Assembly: GCA_937129385.1 (NCBI GenBank) | Contig: CAKZNC010000094.1 | Span: forward strand, 1 to 37,969 | Direction: 5' to 3' | DNA: 37,969 nucleotides | Source: an uncultured Bacteroidota bacterium | GTDB lineage: Bacteria; Bacteroidota; Bacteroidia; Bacteroidales; GCA-2748055 | Shown: piece by piece, positions 1 to 9,779 of the stretch | How the letters are laid out: each line of letters begins with the position of its first letter | Position numbering within the stretch: the stretch's first letter is position 1 | The notes under the pieces: model-generated | Seen by the model: the letters and a program-made list of their open reading frames with translations, nothing else | Told to the model about the DNA's origin: nothing | Database searches by the model: none | Position numbers and translations under genes: made by a program

Positions 1-1949
1 AGTGTTTCGGCGATGATCGCCCATCCCTGGGTGTGATTGAAGATCCCGGCATTCTCCTTCATCCCGGGATTCATCAAAGTGGCACGGATCACCGTGTAAT
101 CGGTCTTTTCAAAGGGTGGTGCACATACCATCAACCCGTATTCGGTGGCCAGCTGTTCGGCGACCGACTCCATGGCCTGCCGACCCTTCTCCTGGCGGCA
201 GTGACCACTGAACACGGCCCATGACTGGGGATTCAGGAAGATCCGTCCCTCATCGCTTTCGCTGCTGCCGAATTTCAGTCCGTCGTCCCGGAAAGCGCGC
301 AGGTACCAGTTGCCGTCCCATGCATGTTTGTCGATGATCTCATCGACCCTGTCGAGCTGCTCCTTCGCCCATGCGGTTTCCTTGTCCAGCTTTTTCATTT
401 CAGAGATCTCCAGGTAGGTATCCAGCGCCAGCCTGAGCTGCATGGCAACGAACACGGTCTCTCCCTGGTGACCAAGCTCCAGGCAGTCGTTCCAGTCGGC
501 CTTGAGTCCGCATGGCAACCCATGCATACCGGTACGCTCCAGGTTAAATTCAATGGCCCTTCTCAGGTGACCCAGTACCGTAGCCTCCCCTTGATCGGCG
601 TAAGGCAGGACCTTGTCAAAGAAATCCAGCTGTCCGGTCTCCTTCACATAGGCAGGCACCGCGTTGAACAGCCACAGGCAGTCGTCCGACCGCATCTCCT
701 CTTCCGGGGGATAGGACTCCTGGCCTGGGTGATGTGCAAACTGCTTCACCACGGGGAGTGCGCCCCCGGAGGAGAGCTGACCGGTAAGCATCAGCTCCAG
801 GCGCTCCCCGGCCTCATCTGGAATGGTAGGCATCACGCCCATGAAATCCTGCACAGTATCACGGTACCCCAGTCCGTCGCGCTCACCGGCATACACCAGG
901 CTGGCTGCCCTGGACCAGGCGAAGGTAATCAGGCTGTTGAAGGGGTTCCACATGTTCATCATCGAATTGAATCCCTCGTCGGGCGTTTTGATGGTCATCC
1001 CGGAGATGCGTCCGTGCCAGTAATCAACGAGCTGCTTGAATTCATCCTCCACGACACCTGGTTGACTGAAATGGGCAACGGCCTCCCTGCCCTCTTTTGC
1101 CGCCTCACCGATTCCCAGTACGACTGTAAATTCTTTTGTTTCCCCCGGTGCCAGGTCGACGTCCACCTGGATGGTGCCACAGGTATTATCGCCCGAAGCG
1201 AGCGTACCTTTGCACTTCCCTGTTTCAACGACTTCGGGGTTGGCATAGGTGCGGTACCTCCCGATGAAAGCCTCCCGGTCGGTATCAAACCCTGCCGGTT
1301 CAGCACCAGCAATCCCTTTGAAGGTGTGTCTTCCCTGGTCCTTCTCCTGGAAATTATCTGGCATGGCCGGGATATGAACGTTGGTGCCATGATCAATGAT
1401 GCCGTCCACCACCGACATTTTTGCCGTGTATTGCGTATATTGTAGGTTGATCAGGTCATCAACTGCGTTCCAGTTACCGACGTATTCGACATAGGTAAAC
1501 AAGCTCAGTTCACGCTTGACCTTATCCCTGTTTGTGACCTTCACATGCCAGCATTCATAGTCTTTATCCAGTGGAACGAAATAGAGTGTATTCGTTTCAA
1601 TGTGGTCGTATTCCGAGGTGATCCGGGTGTATGCTGAACCAAACCGGCACTCGCTCCGATACTGGTCAAGTGGTTTGCCAACAGGCTGCCAGCTTCCCGA
1701 CCAGAAATCGTTCTTTTTCCTGTCCCTGAGATAGATGTAGCGTCCGGGCTGATCCATGGGGACCGCGTTGAATCTGAGCCGCATGAAACGCCCCTGGGCT
1801 GCCGATTTGAAAAAACTATACCCACCGGCATTGTTGGTTATAACTGCTCCGTAACGTGTGTTTCCAAGGTAATTGGTCCAGGATCTCGGGGTATCCGGAC
1901 GCGTGATTACATATTCTTTGTTCTTGTCATCAAAATGTCCGTACTGCAT
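1..1949 (-). CDS. GH94 disaccharide phosphorylase (cellobiose/chitobiose phosphorylase-like), 3' end beyond window
   Basis: Glycoside hydrolase family 94 enzymes split a beta-linked disaccharide with phosphate in the cytoplasm, giving a sugar 1-phosphate and a free sugar. The reading frame opens at the ATG at 1949 and stays open for 649 codons to the left edge, so roughly the last 150 residues of a usual ~800-residue protein are missing. The N-terminus carries the family signature EYVITRPDTPRSWTNYLG followed by NNAGGYSFF. The catalytic-domain motif LKADWNDCLELG places the probable general acid at Asp485. No signal peptide is visible, which fits a cytoplasmic enzyme. It lies 43 bases after a GPH-type sugar symporter on the same strand, so the two probably form an import-and-phosphorolysis unit. 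The motif style is shared by cellobiose and N,N'-diacetylchitobiose phosphorylases. I cannot fix the substrate; laminaribiose is also possible. The family call is firm. Confidence 0.9.
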   Translation of the reverse strand, partial: MQYGHFDDKNKEYVITRPDTPRSWTNYLGNTRYGAVITNNAGGYSFFKSAAQGRFMRLRFNAVPMDQPGRYIYLRDRKKNDFWSGSWQPVGKPLDQYRSECRFGSAYTRITSEYDHIETNTLYFVPLDKDYECWHVKVTNRDKVKRELSLFTYVEYVGNWNAVDDLINLQYTQYTAKMSVVDGIIDHGTNVHIPAMPDNFQEKDQGRHTFKGIAGAEPAGFDTDREAFIGRYRTYANPEVVETGKCKGTLASGDNTCGTIQVDVDLAPGETKEFTVVLGIGEAAKEGREAVAHFSQPGVVEDEFKQLVDYWHGRISGMTIKTPDEGFNSMMNMWNPFNSLITFAWSRAASLVYAGERDGLGYRDTVQDFMGVMPTIPDEAGERLELMLTGQLSSGGALPVVKQFAHHPGQESYPPEEEMRSDDCLWLFNAVPAYVKETGQLDFFDKVLPYADQGEATVLGHLRRAIEFNLERTGMHGLPCGLKADWNDCLELGHQGETVFVAMQLRLALDTYLEISEMKKLDKETAWAKEQLDRVDEIIDKHAWDGNWYLRAFRDDGLKFGSSESDEGRIFLNPQSWAVFSGHCRQEKGRQAMESVAEQLATEYGLMVCAPPFEKTDYTVIRATLMNPGMKENAGIFNHTQGWAIIAET

Positions 1950-1992
1950 TGTATATGGTTTTTTCGTGTTCTTGGCTAAGGCCAGGGGATGA

Positions 1993-3405
1993 TCAATCTT
2001 CCTCTTCTCTCCTTTTTTCCAGGTCCTCCTTGATCGTATACATGGTCTTTTCATCCAGCTTGTAGATCAGCATACCCAGGAAGGTCAGGATTGCCATACC
2101 CGCAGGTATGATGGAGATGAGGTAACGGATTCCCTTGATGGTTTCGGCAGACTGTACAACGACTGCGGTTGGGTCCAGGGCATTTTTCTCTTCATACCCA
2201 AAGTATGCAAGCATCCAGCCCAGCACTGCGCCACCGATGGTCCATCCGAATTTCTGGGCCATGGTGGAGGCGGACATAACCAGGCCGGTTGCCCTTCTCC
2301 CGTTCTTCCATTCAGAATAATCGGCAATGTCGGTATACATCGACCAGAGGATGGGGGACATCGGGCCCATGATCAGGGAGATGAGCACCTGGAGGGCAAA
2401 CATCACCAGGACAGCCTCGGGGCTCAGGACCATGAAGGCAGCTGACAAAAAGATGGTAAGAAACATCAGTCCGACAAACGCTCTTTTCTTTCCAAAAAGC
2501 TTTGAGATATAGCCAGTGATCAGCACACCAACCAGGTTGGCGCCTGTACCAAGCACCATGAAAGTGGATGCCAGTCCGTCGGTCGACAGGTTAAACTCCC
2601 TGCCCAGGATGGAGAAGGACTGTTCTCCCACGTAATATTTGAAATAATACATGATGCTGCCGTTCCTGATGGTCACAAATGTGAGCAGGAATATGCCAAC
2701 AAGCACCAGTACGAGCCACGGGATGTTTGTCACCAGGTTCCTCAGGTCGGCCTTCAGTGATGAGACCTGGCTCTTTGGCGGACGCACCCGCTCCTTTGTC
2801 ATTGCAAATGTTGAGATGAACAGTACTGCGGCCAGGAAAGCGAATACCGACATTGAAAGTTGCCATCCCAGGGCCTCGTTGTCACCGCCCAGCACCTTGA
2901 CCAGCTTCAGCGCCGTTGCCTGCACGACCAGTCCTCCTGCAAAAGCTGCCACGAACCGGTATGATGCGGCCTTTGTACGTTCCAGGGGATCAGCTGACAA
3001 CACGCCCATCAGGGCGGAATAGGGAATGTTGATGGCTGTATACACCACCATCATCAGGGAATAGGTGACATAGGCATAGACCAGCTTTCCTGATTCGCTG
3101 AAATCAGGGGTCGTGAAGGTTAGGATCCCGATCACACCAAAGGGAACAGCCAGGTACAGCAGGTAGGGCCTGAATTTCCCCCAGCGTGTTTTGGTCCGGT
3201 CAGCCAGCACCCCCATGATCGGGTCATTGGCAAAATCGAAGAAGCGTACCACGAGGAACATGGTTCCGGCAGCAGCTGCGGTGATCCCGAAAATATCGGT
3301 GTAGAAATACATCAGGAACATGGAGAAGGTCTGCCAGAAGAGGTTGGAAGCAGCATCTCCTAATGAGAAGCCGAGCTTCTCCTTAAAGGTTAGTTTGGCT
3401 GACAT
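1993..3405 (-). CDS. GPH-family sugar:cation symporter (MelB-like MFS transporter)
   Basis: This 470-residue protein is a polytopic inner-membrane transporter with about twelve hydrophobic segments. It begins with LTFKEKLGFSLGDAASNLFW, the usual opening of glycoside-pentoside-hexuronide symporters. The cytoplasmic-loop motif NDPIMGVLADRTKTRWGKFR (about residues 56-75) is the hallmark of the MelB/GPH group. Members couple uptake of mono- or disaccharides to Na+ or H+. The gene is transcribed just before the GH94 phosphorylase gene (43-base gap), which suggests that it imports the disaccharide that the phosphorylase cleaves. The C-terminus ends in a charged tail (EKRREEED). Substrate identity is inference from the neighbour only. 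The start at 3405 is preceded by about 190 bases that separate it from groL. Confidence 0.92.
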   Translation of the reverse strand: MSAKLTFKEKLGFSLGDAASNLFWQTFSMFLMYFYTDIFGITAAAAGTMFLVVRFFDFANDPIMGVLADRTKTRWGKFRPYLLYLAVPFGVIGILTFTTPDFSESGKLVYAYVTYSLMMVVYTAINIPYSALMGVLSADPLERTKAASYRFVAAFAGGLVVQATALKLVKVLGGDNEALGWQLSMSVFAFLAAVLFISTFAMTKERVRPPKSQVSSLKADLRNLVTNIPWLVLVLVGIFLLTFVTIRNGSIMYYFKYYVGEQSFSILGREFNLSTDGLASTFMVLGTGANLVGVLITGYISKLFGKKRAFVGLMFLTIFLSAAFMVLSPEAVLVMFALQVLISLIMGPMSPILWSMYTDIADYSEWKNGRRATGLVMSASTMAQKFGWTIGGAVLGWMLAYFGYEEKNALDPTAVVVQSAETIKGIRYLISIIPAGMAILTFLGMLIYKLDEKTMYTIKEDLEKRREEED

Positions 3406-3536
3406 CAGAGTTGTGTTGGTTTGTTAGAATTTCCGATGACAATAATACAAAAAAGATCGGGAAAACTTCATCCTGGCACCCGAAACCAACTGATCGGGAC
3501 GGGCTGCCCCGGCAGAACAATACCGGGCCTCTTAGA

Positions 3537-3571
3537 TAAAAAAAGGGTGCCTGGAAATCCAGGCACCCTTT
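3537..3571 (-). terminator. Rho-independent terminator after groL
   Basis: A perfect 10-bp inverted repeat (3545-3554 GGGTGCCTGG and 3559-3568 CCAGGCACCC) with a 4-base loop sits 23 bases past the groL stop. Read on the minus strand, the stem is followed by seven Ts, so this terminates the groS-groL transcript and insulates it from the symporter gene. Confidence 0.93.
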
Positions 3572-3593
3572 ATATGTTGGTTTGAATTGGCGA

Positions 3594-5246
<1,653 letters not shown>

Positions 5247-5261
5247 TTAGATGTTTTTTCT

Positions 5262-5540
5262 TTATGAAATGAATAATACGTCACTTTGAGCGATCAACAG
5301 GTAATCGTCTCCATTGATTGTAAGTTCCTGGCCGGCATATTTTCCGTAAAGAACAACATCCCCCTTTTTGATTTCCATGGGTTCGTCCTTTTTATCAGCT
5401 CCAACCATTACCACAGTACCTTGTTGCGGTTTTTCCTTTGCTGTGTCAGGAATAATGATACCACTTGAGGTCTTCTCTTCAGCTTCAGAGGGCTTCACGA
5501 GAATTTTACCTGCAAGAATACGACCTTTAAGTTCTGCCAT
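5262..5540 (-). CDS. groS: Co-chaperonin GroES (Hsp10)
   Basis: This 92-residue protein is the heptameric lid of the GroEL chamber. Family features visible are GRILAGKILVKPSEAEEKTSSGIIIPDTAKEKPQQGTVV split across residues 5-44: the first beta strand, the mobile-loop region (KTSSGIIIP) and the Glu-Lys-Pro segment after it. The KKGDVVLYGKYAG stretch and the C-terminal DDYLLIAQSDVLFI are also typical. It is the first gene of the groS-groL pair. The 271 bases upstream hold a terminator belonging to secG and the chaperonin promoter region; I did not find a convincing TAnnTTTG box there. Confidence 0.98.
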   Translation of the reverse strand: MAELKGRILAGKILVKPSEAEEKTSSGIIIPDTAKEKPQQGTVVMVGADKKDEPMEIKKGDVVLYGKYAGQELTINGDDYLLIAQSDVLFIS

Positions 5541-5750
5541 TTTTAAAAATTTTATAGTAGTTCAACATTATCAAAATCGCTATAGCTTTATCACATTCTG
5601 TGCCAAAGGGCAAATTGGAGCATTCCCCGGACACATCAGGACAATATTGCATTCAAATGCTGGATCCCCCGACAGTTATTTTGATCATTTTAATTATTAT
5701 CATATTGATTTACAGCATCTTTAAACGAATGCGGTGAATGAATAGAGGAC

Positions 5751-5789
5751 AAAAAAAAAGTGTCAGTATTTATGACATACTGACACTTT
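5751..5789 (-). terminator. Rho-independent terminator after secG
   Basis: A perfect 12-bp inverted repeat (5757-5768 AAAGTGTCAGTA and 5778-5789 TACTGACACTTT) encloses a 9-base loop. On the minus strand it runs into nine Ts (5751-5759). It lies 22 bases past the secG stop and ends the activator-lptE-TPR-secG operon. Confidence 0.93.
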
Positions 5790-5811
5790 CTTTAAGTATT
5801 ATTTTATACCG

Positions 5812-6165
5812 TTACTGGTTATCCCCTGGTGCTTCGTTTTCGTCGCCAAATGATTCGGGAAGAGTGATGGGTTGTGATGCCGGGTTATTCAGGTTGCTCT
5901 CATCGAATTGACCCTGCATTCTTGGGTCTTGTGATTCATCAGCTGTAGGAATCGTGATCCCGGCCATGAGGCTGAATACGATCAATGCAGCACCCAGCGT
6001 CCATGTTGCTTTTTCAAGGAAATCAGTGGTCCTGCGTACCCCCATAATCTGGTTAGATGAACTGAAGTTGGCAGCAAGTCCGCCTCCCTTTGAATTCTGC
6101 ACCAGCACGATCAGGATGGTCAGAATACAAACAATAACGATCAGAACAGTAAAAACTATAAACAT
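5812..6165 (-). CDS. secG: Preprotein translocase subunit SecG
   Basis: SecG is the small accessory subunit of the SecYEG channel in the inner membrane. The 117-residue protein shows the two expected transmembrane helices (about residues 2-24 and 54-72) and, between them, the conserved loop QNSKGGGLAANF followed by QIMGVRRTTDFLEKATW. The C-terminal tail beyond residue 75 is acidic and rich in Pro, Asn and Gln, as is common in Bacteroidota SecG. It is the last gene of an operon that begins with a sigma-54 activator. The preceding TPR-like gene ends 11 bases upstream and a strong terminator follows. Confidence 0.95.
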   Translation of the reverse strand: MFIVFTVLIVIVCILTILIVLVQNSKGGGLAANFSSSNQIMGVRRTTDFLEKATWTLGAALIVFSLMAGITIPTADESQDPRMQGQFDESNLNNPASQPITLPESFGDENEAPGDNQ

Positions 6166-6176
6166 CTTCTTGTGAA

Positions 6177-7091
6177 TTATACGTTTGTAATATTCTTAAT
6201 TTTCTCAATTTGAGCTGCAAAGTAAGCACTTTTTTCCGGATATTTCAAACTTAATCTCTCGTAGGCATAGATTGCCTTTGCATGCAACCCCTGTTTCACG
6301 TAAATCTTTGCCAGTGTATCAGTTATATAACTGTCATCTTCCTGGACAGAGCCTTCTGAAATGTCTCCTTCCAGGTTGGTTTCCTTATCGGCCTTGATCA
6401 CTCCCGGTTCATTTTTCAGAAACCGTTCGATCAGATTCGGCGAACCATTTTCCTCACTGTTGGTCTCACTTTGCTGCTGCACTTCCTTCTCCGATGCTGT
6501 ACCTGCCGGATCTTCTGATAAAACAGTCTCCTCATCATTCTCCGCGGGAGCAGACTCTTTTTCTTTTGCAATGGTTTGATCCGGGGATTCCTCATGCAGT
6601 CCATCGGACTCATCATCATTTTCATCCAGTGGATCCATGACCGGCAAGGCTACCGGCTCCTCTGTCTCCGGCTCTTCCATCTCCGTCTCCTCCTTCTCGG
6701 GAATTGCCTGCACATCGGCATCATCTCCATGATCCTCAATGTGATCATCCATCAATGTAAATGCATCTTCTTCAACTTCAGGATCTTCGGCATCTGAGTG
6801 CTCATCCAGAAATTCCAGTTCGCTGTGAAGCAGACGTGATGTTTCGATCAGCGACCCGGCTTCCCCGTTGATCCACTTGTACAGGTGTTCCCTGTTGCTG
6901 CTAAAAACAACAGTTTCCCGGGTCTCTTCTTCGGCCGTTTTTAATCCAAGCTGATTTGCAGCTTTCAATTTCAGGTAACGGGGCAATGCAAACCATGGAT
7001 ATTCCGTAACCAGTTGATCAAGTTCTGCATGATCTGCTTCGGACAGAGAGGCCGACCTGATGATATTTACAAACTGCTCGCTGTTCATCAT
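6177..7091 (-). CDS. Acidic protein with C-terminal TPR-like helix pair, function unknown
   Basis: This 304-residue protein has no recognised catalytic domain. An N-terminal helical part (residues 1-100) contains an ALPRYLKLKAA-like segment. The middle (about 105-250) is highly acidic, low in complexity and rich in Glu, Asp, Ser and Pro, so it is probably disordered. The C-terminal 50 residues (TDTLAKIYVKQGLHAKAIYA onward) resemble one tetratricopeptide repeat and its capping helix. No signal peptide or membrane segment is seen, so it is probably cytoplasmic. The gene sits between lptE and secG with 9- and 11-base gaps. Its position inside an envelope-export operon suggests a role near the membrane, but this is inference only. 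I recall similar proteins at this position in other Bacteroidota. Confidence 0.8.
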   Translation of the reverse strand: MMNSEQFVNIIRSASLSEADHAELDQLVTEYPWFALPRYLKLKAANQLGLKTAEEETRETVVFSSNREHLYKWINGEAGSLIETSRLLHSELEFLDEHSDAEDPEVEEDAFTLMDDHIEDHGDDADVQAIPEKEETEMEEPETEEPVALPVMDPLDENDDESDGLHEESPDQTIAKEKESAPAENDEETVLSEDPAGTASEKEVQQQSETNSEENGSPNLIERFLKNEPGVIKADKETNLEGDISEGSVQEDDSYITDTLAKIYVKQGLHAKAIYAYERLSLKYPEKSAYFAAQIEKIKNITNV

Positions 7092-7100
7092 ATTGTTGGG

Positions 7101-7628
7101 TTACCAGTTTACAAATGCTTTATTGAAGATATCCTCGAGGATATTCTCGATGATGAGGTCGATCAGTTCTTCCTCAACATCGGCCAGGCTCTGACTGGAA
7201 TCGTATTCTTCATAACGTGAGAAGGTGCTTTCAAAACTCGATTCGGGTTCAATGTTATTGGTATAAATCACCCTTATCCCGATTGTCAGCCTGTTCCGTG
7301 CAGCCGTCTCCGCCCCGGTAATGGCTGTGGGCCTGGTTTCATAATTCCTGATCTCTCCGGAAAACGCCACGTCGCCCCCGGCGGGTACAAGTTCAAGGCT
7401 GGTGTTTGACTGGATCTTGTCGACCAGGGCATCAGTGAAAAGCTGACTCAGTTGTGCCTGCACCACCGGTGCCCGGTTGGGAAAGTAATCTACCGTCACG
7501 GTCTGGATATCCGGACTGATATTCACTCCGCTGAAAGAATAATTTATGCTCATGGTTTTGCATCCTGCAATGAGCATGAGGACAGCGAATACAGCGATCC
7601 ATCTTATGGGTTTCCTGATCCTTCTCAT
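7101..7628 (-). CDS. lptE: LptE-family LPS-assembly lipoprotein
   Basis: LptE plugs the LptD barrel and helps insert lipopolysaccharide into the outer membrane. I chose the ATG at 7628, giving 175 residues, because it yields a lipoprotein signal peptide (basic start, hydrophobic stretch, LIAGC lipobox with Cys23). A longer frame starting at 7736 would run 98 bases into the upstream gene. The mature part starts with INYSFSGVNISPDIQTVTVD and has VQAQLSQLFTDALVDKIQS and FSGEIRNYETRP, typical of Bacteroidota LptE. The gene follows the sigma-54 activator with a 10-base gap and precedes the TPR-like gene. kdsB, which makes an LPS precursor, lies divergently just beyond the activator, so LPS functions cluster here. 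Confidence 0.88.
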   Translation of the reverse strand: MRRIRKPIRWIAVFAVLMLIAGCKTMSINYSFSGVNISPDIQTVTVDYFPNRAPVVQAQLSQLFTDALVDKIQSNTSLELVPAGGDVAFSGEIRNYETRPTAITGAETAARNRLTIGIRVIYTNNIEPESSFESTFSRYEEYDSSQSLADVEEELIDLIIENILEDIFNKAFVNW

Positions 7629-7638
7629 TTTGATTTCC

Positions 7639-8880
7639 TTATTCGATATTGTGCTCCTTGATCTTCCTGTATAGAGTACGTTCAGAAATGCCCAATTCTT
7701 GTGCAGCATACTTTCTTTTCCCACGGTGTTTATCAAGTGCCTTCTTGATCAGTTCTATCTCTTTGTCCTCAAGTGACAGAGATTCTTCGGTGATCTCCTC
7801 GGTGTCCTGGATATGGTCTTCCATCGGTTCACGTCGCGGTGATTCCCTTCTCATAAATTCCTCCCGTCCCGGAAGCACCTCCTCACTTTTGCCATACAGG
7901 TTCTGGATGATCTTGGCATTATCGTCCTGAACCTCAGATCCCACGTCTCCTTTCATCATGATCTCGCCCACAAGCTTTTTCAGGTCATTCATATCCCTCT
8001 TCATGTCAAACAATACCTTGTAGAGAATCTCCCTTTCGGTATTAAAGGCCTCCTCGGAGATGCCATCCTTTTTGATCAATGCGGGCAGTCTTGTATCATT
8101 ATATTCAGGCAGGTACCGCAGCAAGGTTTCAGGGGTAACTTCCCGGTCTTTTTCGATGATCGACAGCTGTTCAGTAATATTTTTGAGCTGCCGTACATTT
8201 CCCGGCCATTCATATTTCAGCAACACCTGTTTTGCCTCTTCCGACAGGAGGACCGCCGGCATTCTGTAATTCTCGGCGAAATCTGCTGCAAACTTCCTGA
8301 ACAGAAGCAGGATATCATTTCCACGATCCCTCAAAGGCGGAATACTGATCGGAACCGTGTTGAGTCGGTAATAGAGATCCTCCCTGAATTTACCGCTCTT
8401 GATCGCCTGGGGTATGTCAATATTGGTCGCTGCTATGATCCTGACATTTGTTTTCAGAACCTTGGAAGAACCGACCCTGATGAACTCTCCGGTTTCCAGA
8501 ACCCTCAACAGTCTCACCTGCGTGGATAGTGGCAGCTCTGCTACCTCATCCAGGAAGACGGTGCCGCCATTGGCCTCCTCAAAATATCCTTTCCGCGTGT
8601 CATGTGCTCCTGTGAAGGATCCTTTCTCATGTCCGAACAATTCAGAATCAATCGTGCCATCCGGAATGGCACCGCAGTTCACCGCAATGTATGGACCGTG
8701 TTTGCGGGAACCCGAGTGATGGATGATCTGCGGAAAAGCCTCCTTACCTGTTCCGCTTTCTCCTGAAATAAAAACGGAGAGATCGGTGGGTGCTACCTGC
8801 TTTGCAATATCTATAGACCTCTCCAGTCCTGGATCATTCCCGATGATTCCAAAACGCTGTTTGATTTGTTGTAAATCCAT
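7639..8880 (-). CDS. Sigma-54-interacting AAA+ activator without N-terminal sensor, Fis-type C-terminus
   Basis: This 413-residue protein is an enhancer-binding protein that remodels sigma-54 RNA polymerase. The AAA+ domain starts almost at the N-terminus: Walker A GESGTGKE (40-47), the sigma-54 contact loop GSFTGA (87-92), Walker B GGTVFLDE (105-112) and the Arg-finger region FREDLYYRLN (165-174). A linker with charged, low-complexity sequence (about 310-370) precedes a Fis-type helix-turn-helix (about 377-413, AAQELGISERTLYRKIKEHN). There is no receiver, PAS or GAF domain, so control must come by another route. The contact loop has Ser in place of the more usual Ala. It is the first gene of the operon with lptE, the TPR-like gene and secG. 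A TAATTTTG box lies 30 bases upstream of the start. Confidence 0.95.
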   Translation of the reverse strand: MDLQQIKQRFGIIGNDPGLERSIDIAKQVAPTDLSVFISGESGTGKEAFPQIIHHSGSRKHGPYIAVNCGAIPDGTIDSELFGHEKGSFTGAHDTRKGYFEEANGGTVFLDEVAELPLSTQVRLLRVLETGEFIRVGSSKVLKTNVRIIAATNIDIPQAIKSGKFREDLYYRLNTVPISIPPLRDRGNDILLLFRKFAADFAENYRMPAVLLSEEAKQVLLKYEWPGNVRQLKNITEQLSIIEKDREVTPETLLRYLPEYNDTRLPALIKKDGISEEAFNTEREILYKVLFDMKRDMNDLKKLVGEIMMKGDVGSEVQDDNAKIIQNLYGKSEEVLPGREEFMRRESPRREPMEDHIQDTEEITEESLSLEDKEIELIKKALDKHRGKRKYAAQELGISERTLYRKIKEHNIE

Positions 8881-8909
8881 ATACTGACAAAATAACCTGA
8901 AAAGTATGA

Positions 8910-8917
8910 CAAAATTA
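8910..8917 (-). promoter_or_regulatory. Bacteroidetes -7 box for the activator-lptE-secG operon
   Basis: The minus strand reads TAATTTTG, a perfect match to the TAnnTTTG box of the Bacteroidetes primary sigma factor. It is 30 bases upstream of the activator ATG. No clear -33 TTTG is seen, only a T-rich stretch. Assignment is by motif and position. Confidence 0.55.
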
Positions 8918-8992
8918 CTATAATAGTTTGAAAAATAAAGGACGAGGGTCCATGTATGGCTTACCGCCGGAAGTTCAATGGAGCAAATTCCT

Positions 8993-9000
8993 TACATTTG
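8993..9000 (+). promoter_or_regulatory. Bacteroidetes -7 box for kdsB
   Basis: TACATTTG is a perfect TAnnTTTG match, 21 bases upstream of the ATG at 9022. A start at 8956 would lie upstream of this box, so the box also supports the shorter kdsB start. Confidence 0.6.
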
Positions 9001-9021
9001 TCGGTATATTTGGATGTTCAC

Positions 9022-9768
9022 ATGGATAGAAAAGGACAGGTAGCAGGAGTGATCCCTGCCAGGTACGCTTCCAGTCGCTTCCCGGGCAAACCCCTGGCTA
9101 TGATAGCCGGCAAGCCGATGATACAATGGGTGTATGAAGGGGTCAAAGGGGCATTTGATCAACTGGTAGTGGCAACCGACGACAGGCGGATCGGGGAGGC
9201 TGTGGATGCATTTGGAGGCGACTGGGTCATGACCGGTACGGATCATCATACCGGAACGGAGCGCTGCCTGGAGGCATTGGACATCCTGGTTGCAGAAAAG
9301 GGTGCCGATCCTTCGATCGTTGTGAACATCCAGGGGGATGAGCCCATGATCAGTTCAAAACAGGTGGAGGAATTGCTTGGCTGCTTCTCTTCAAATGAGA
9401 CAGAGATCGCGACCCTGGTCAGACCACTGGCTGCAGGAGAAGATCCTGCTGATCCCAATATGGTCAAGACGGTGCTTGGGAAGGAGATGCAGACCTTATA
9501 CTTTTCGAGAGCTGTTGTCCCTCATTACAGGAATAAACAAGAGCCGTCCGGACACCTGTACCTGCGTCACATCGGCATCTATGGCTTCAGAACCCGGGTA
9601 CTGAGGGAAGTTTGCAAGCTGCCGGTTTCAGATCTTGAAAAAGCAGAATCCCTGGAACAACTCCGCTGGCTGGAAAATGGTTACATCATCAGGGCTGCAC
9701 ACACTTCTTATTCAGGAATCGGGGTTGATGCTCCCGGAGATATCGAAAAGATTGAAAAGCTGATTTGA
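9022..9768 (+). CDS. kdsB: 3-deoxy-manno-octulosonate cytidylyltransferase (CMP-KDO synthetase)
   Basis: KdsB activates KDO with CTP to CMP-KDO for the lipopolysaccharide inner core, in the cytoplasm. I chose the ATG at 9022 (248 residues) over one at 8956. The family begins close to the nucleotide-binding motif AGVIPARYASSRFPGKPL, which then starts at about residue 8, and a promoter box lies between the two candidates. Other signatures are VVATDDRRI, VNIQGDEP (metal/CTP site) and LRHIGIYGFR. Length matches the family (about 245-255). The gene is divergent from the activator-lptE operon and convergent with the ABC permease, whose stop is 11 bases away. Confidence 0.96.
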   Translation: MDRKGQVAGVIPARYASSRFPGKPLAMIAGKPMIQWVYEGVKGAFDQLVVATDDRRIGEAVDAFGGDWVMTGTDHHTGTERCLEALDILVAEKGADPSIVVNIQGDEPMISSKQVEELLGCFSSNETEIATLVRPLAAGEDPADPNMVKTVLGKEMQTLYFSRAVVPHYRNKQEPSGHLYLRHIGIYGFRTRVLREVCKLPVSDLEKAESLEQLRWLENGYIIRAAHTSYSGIGVDAPGDIEKIEKLI

Positions 9769-9779
9769 TAATGCTTACA

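Noticed and set aside
324-1445. 373-residue open frame on the plus strand opposite the GH94 gene
   Set aside because: It is antisense to a gene with clear GH94 motifs, has no recognisable domain or promoter, and its composition is that of a complementary-strand shadow in a GC-moderate gene.
5590-5605. Sigma-54-like TGGCAC-N5 sequence upstream of groS
   Set aside because: The -12 half is wrong at the nearly invariant base and at one more, and TGGCAC is expected by chance in intergenic DNA of this amount; groESL is normally under the primary sigma factor.
9769-9779. Terminator between convergent kdsB and the permease gene
   Set aside because: Only 11 bases separate the two stops and no hairpin with a T-run is visible on either strand.
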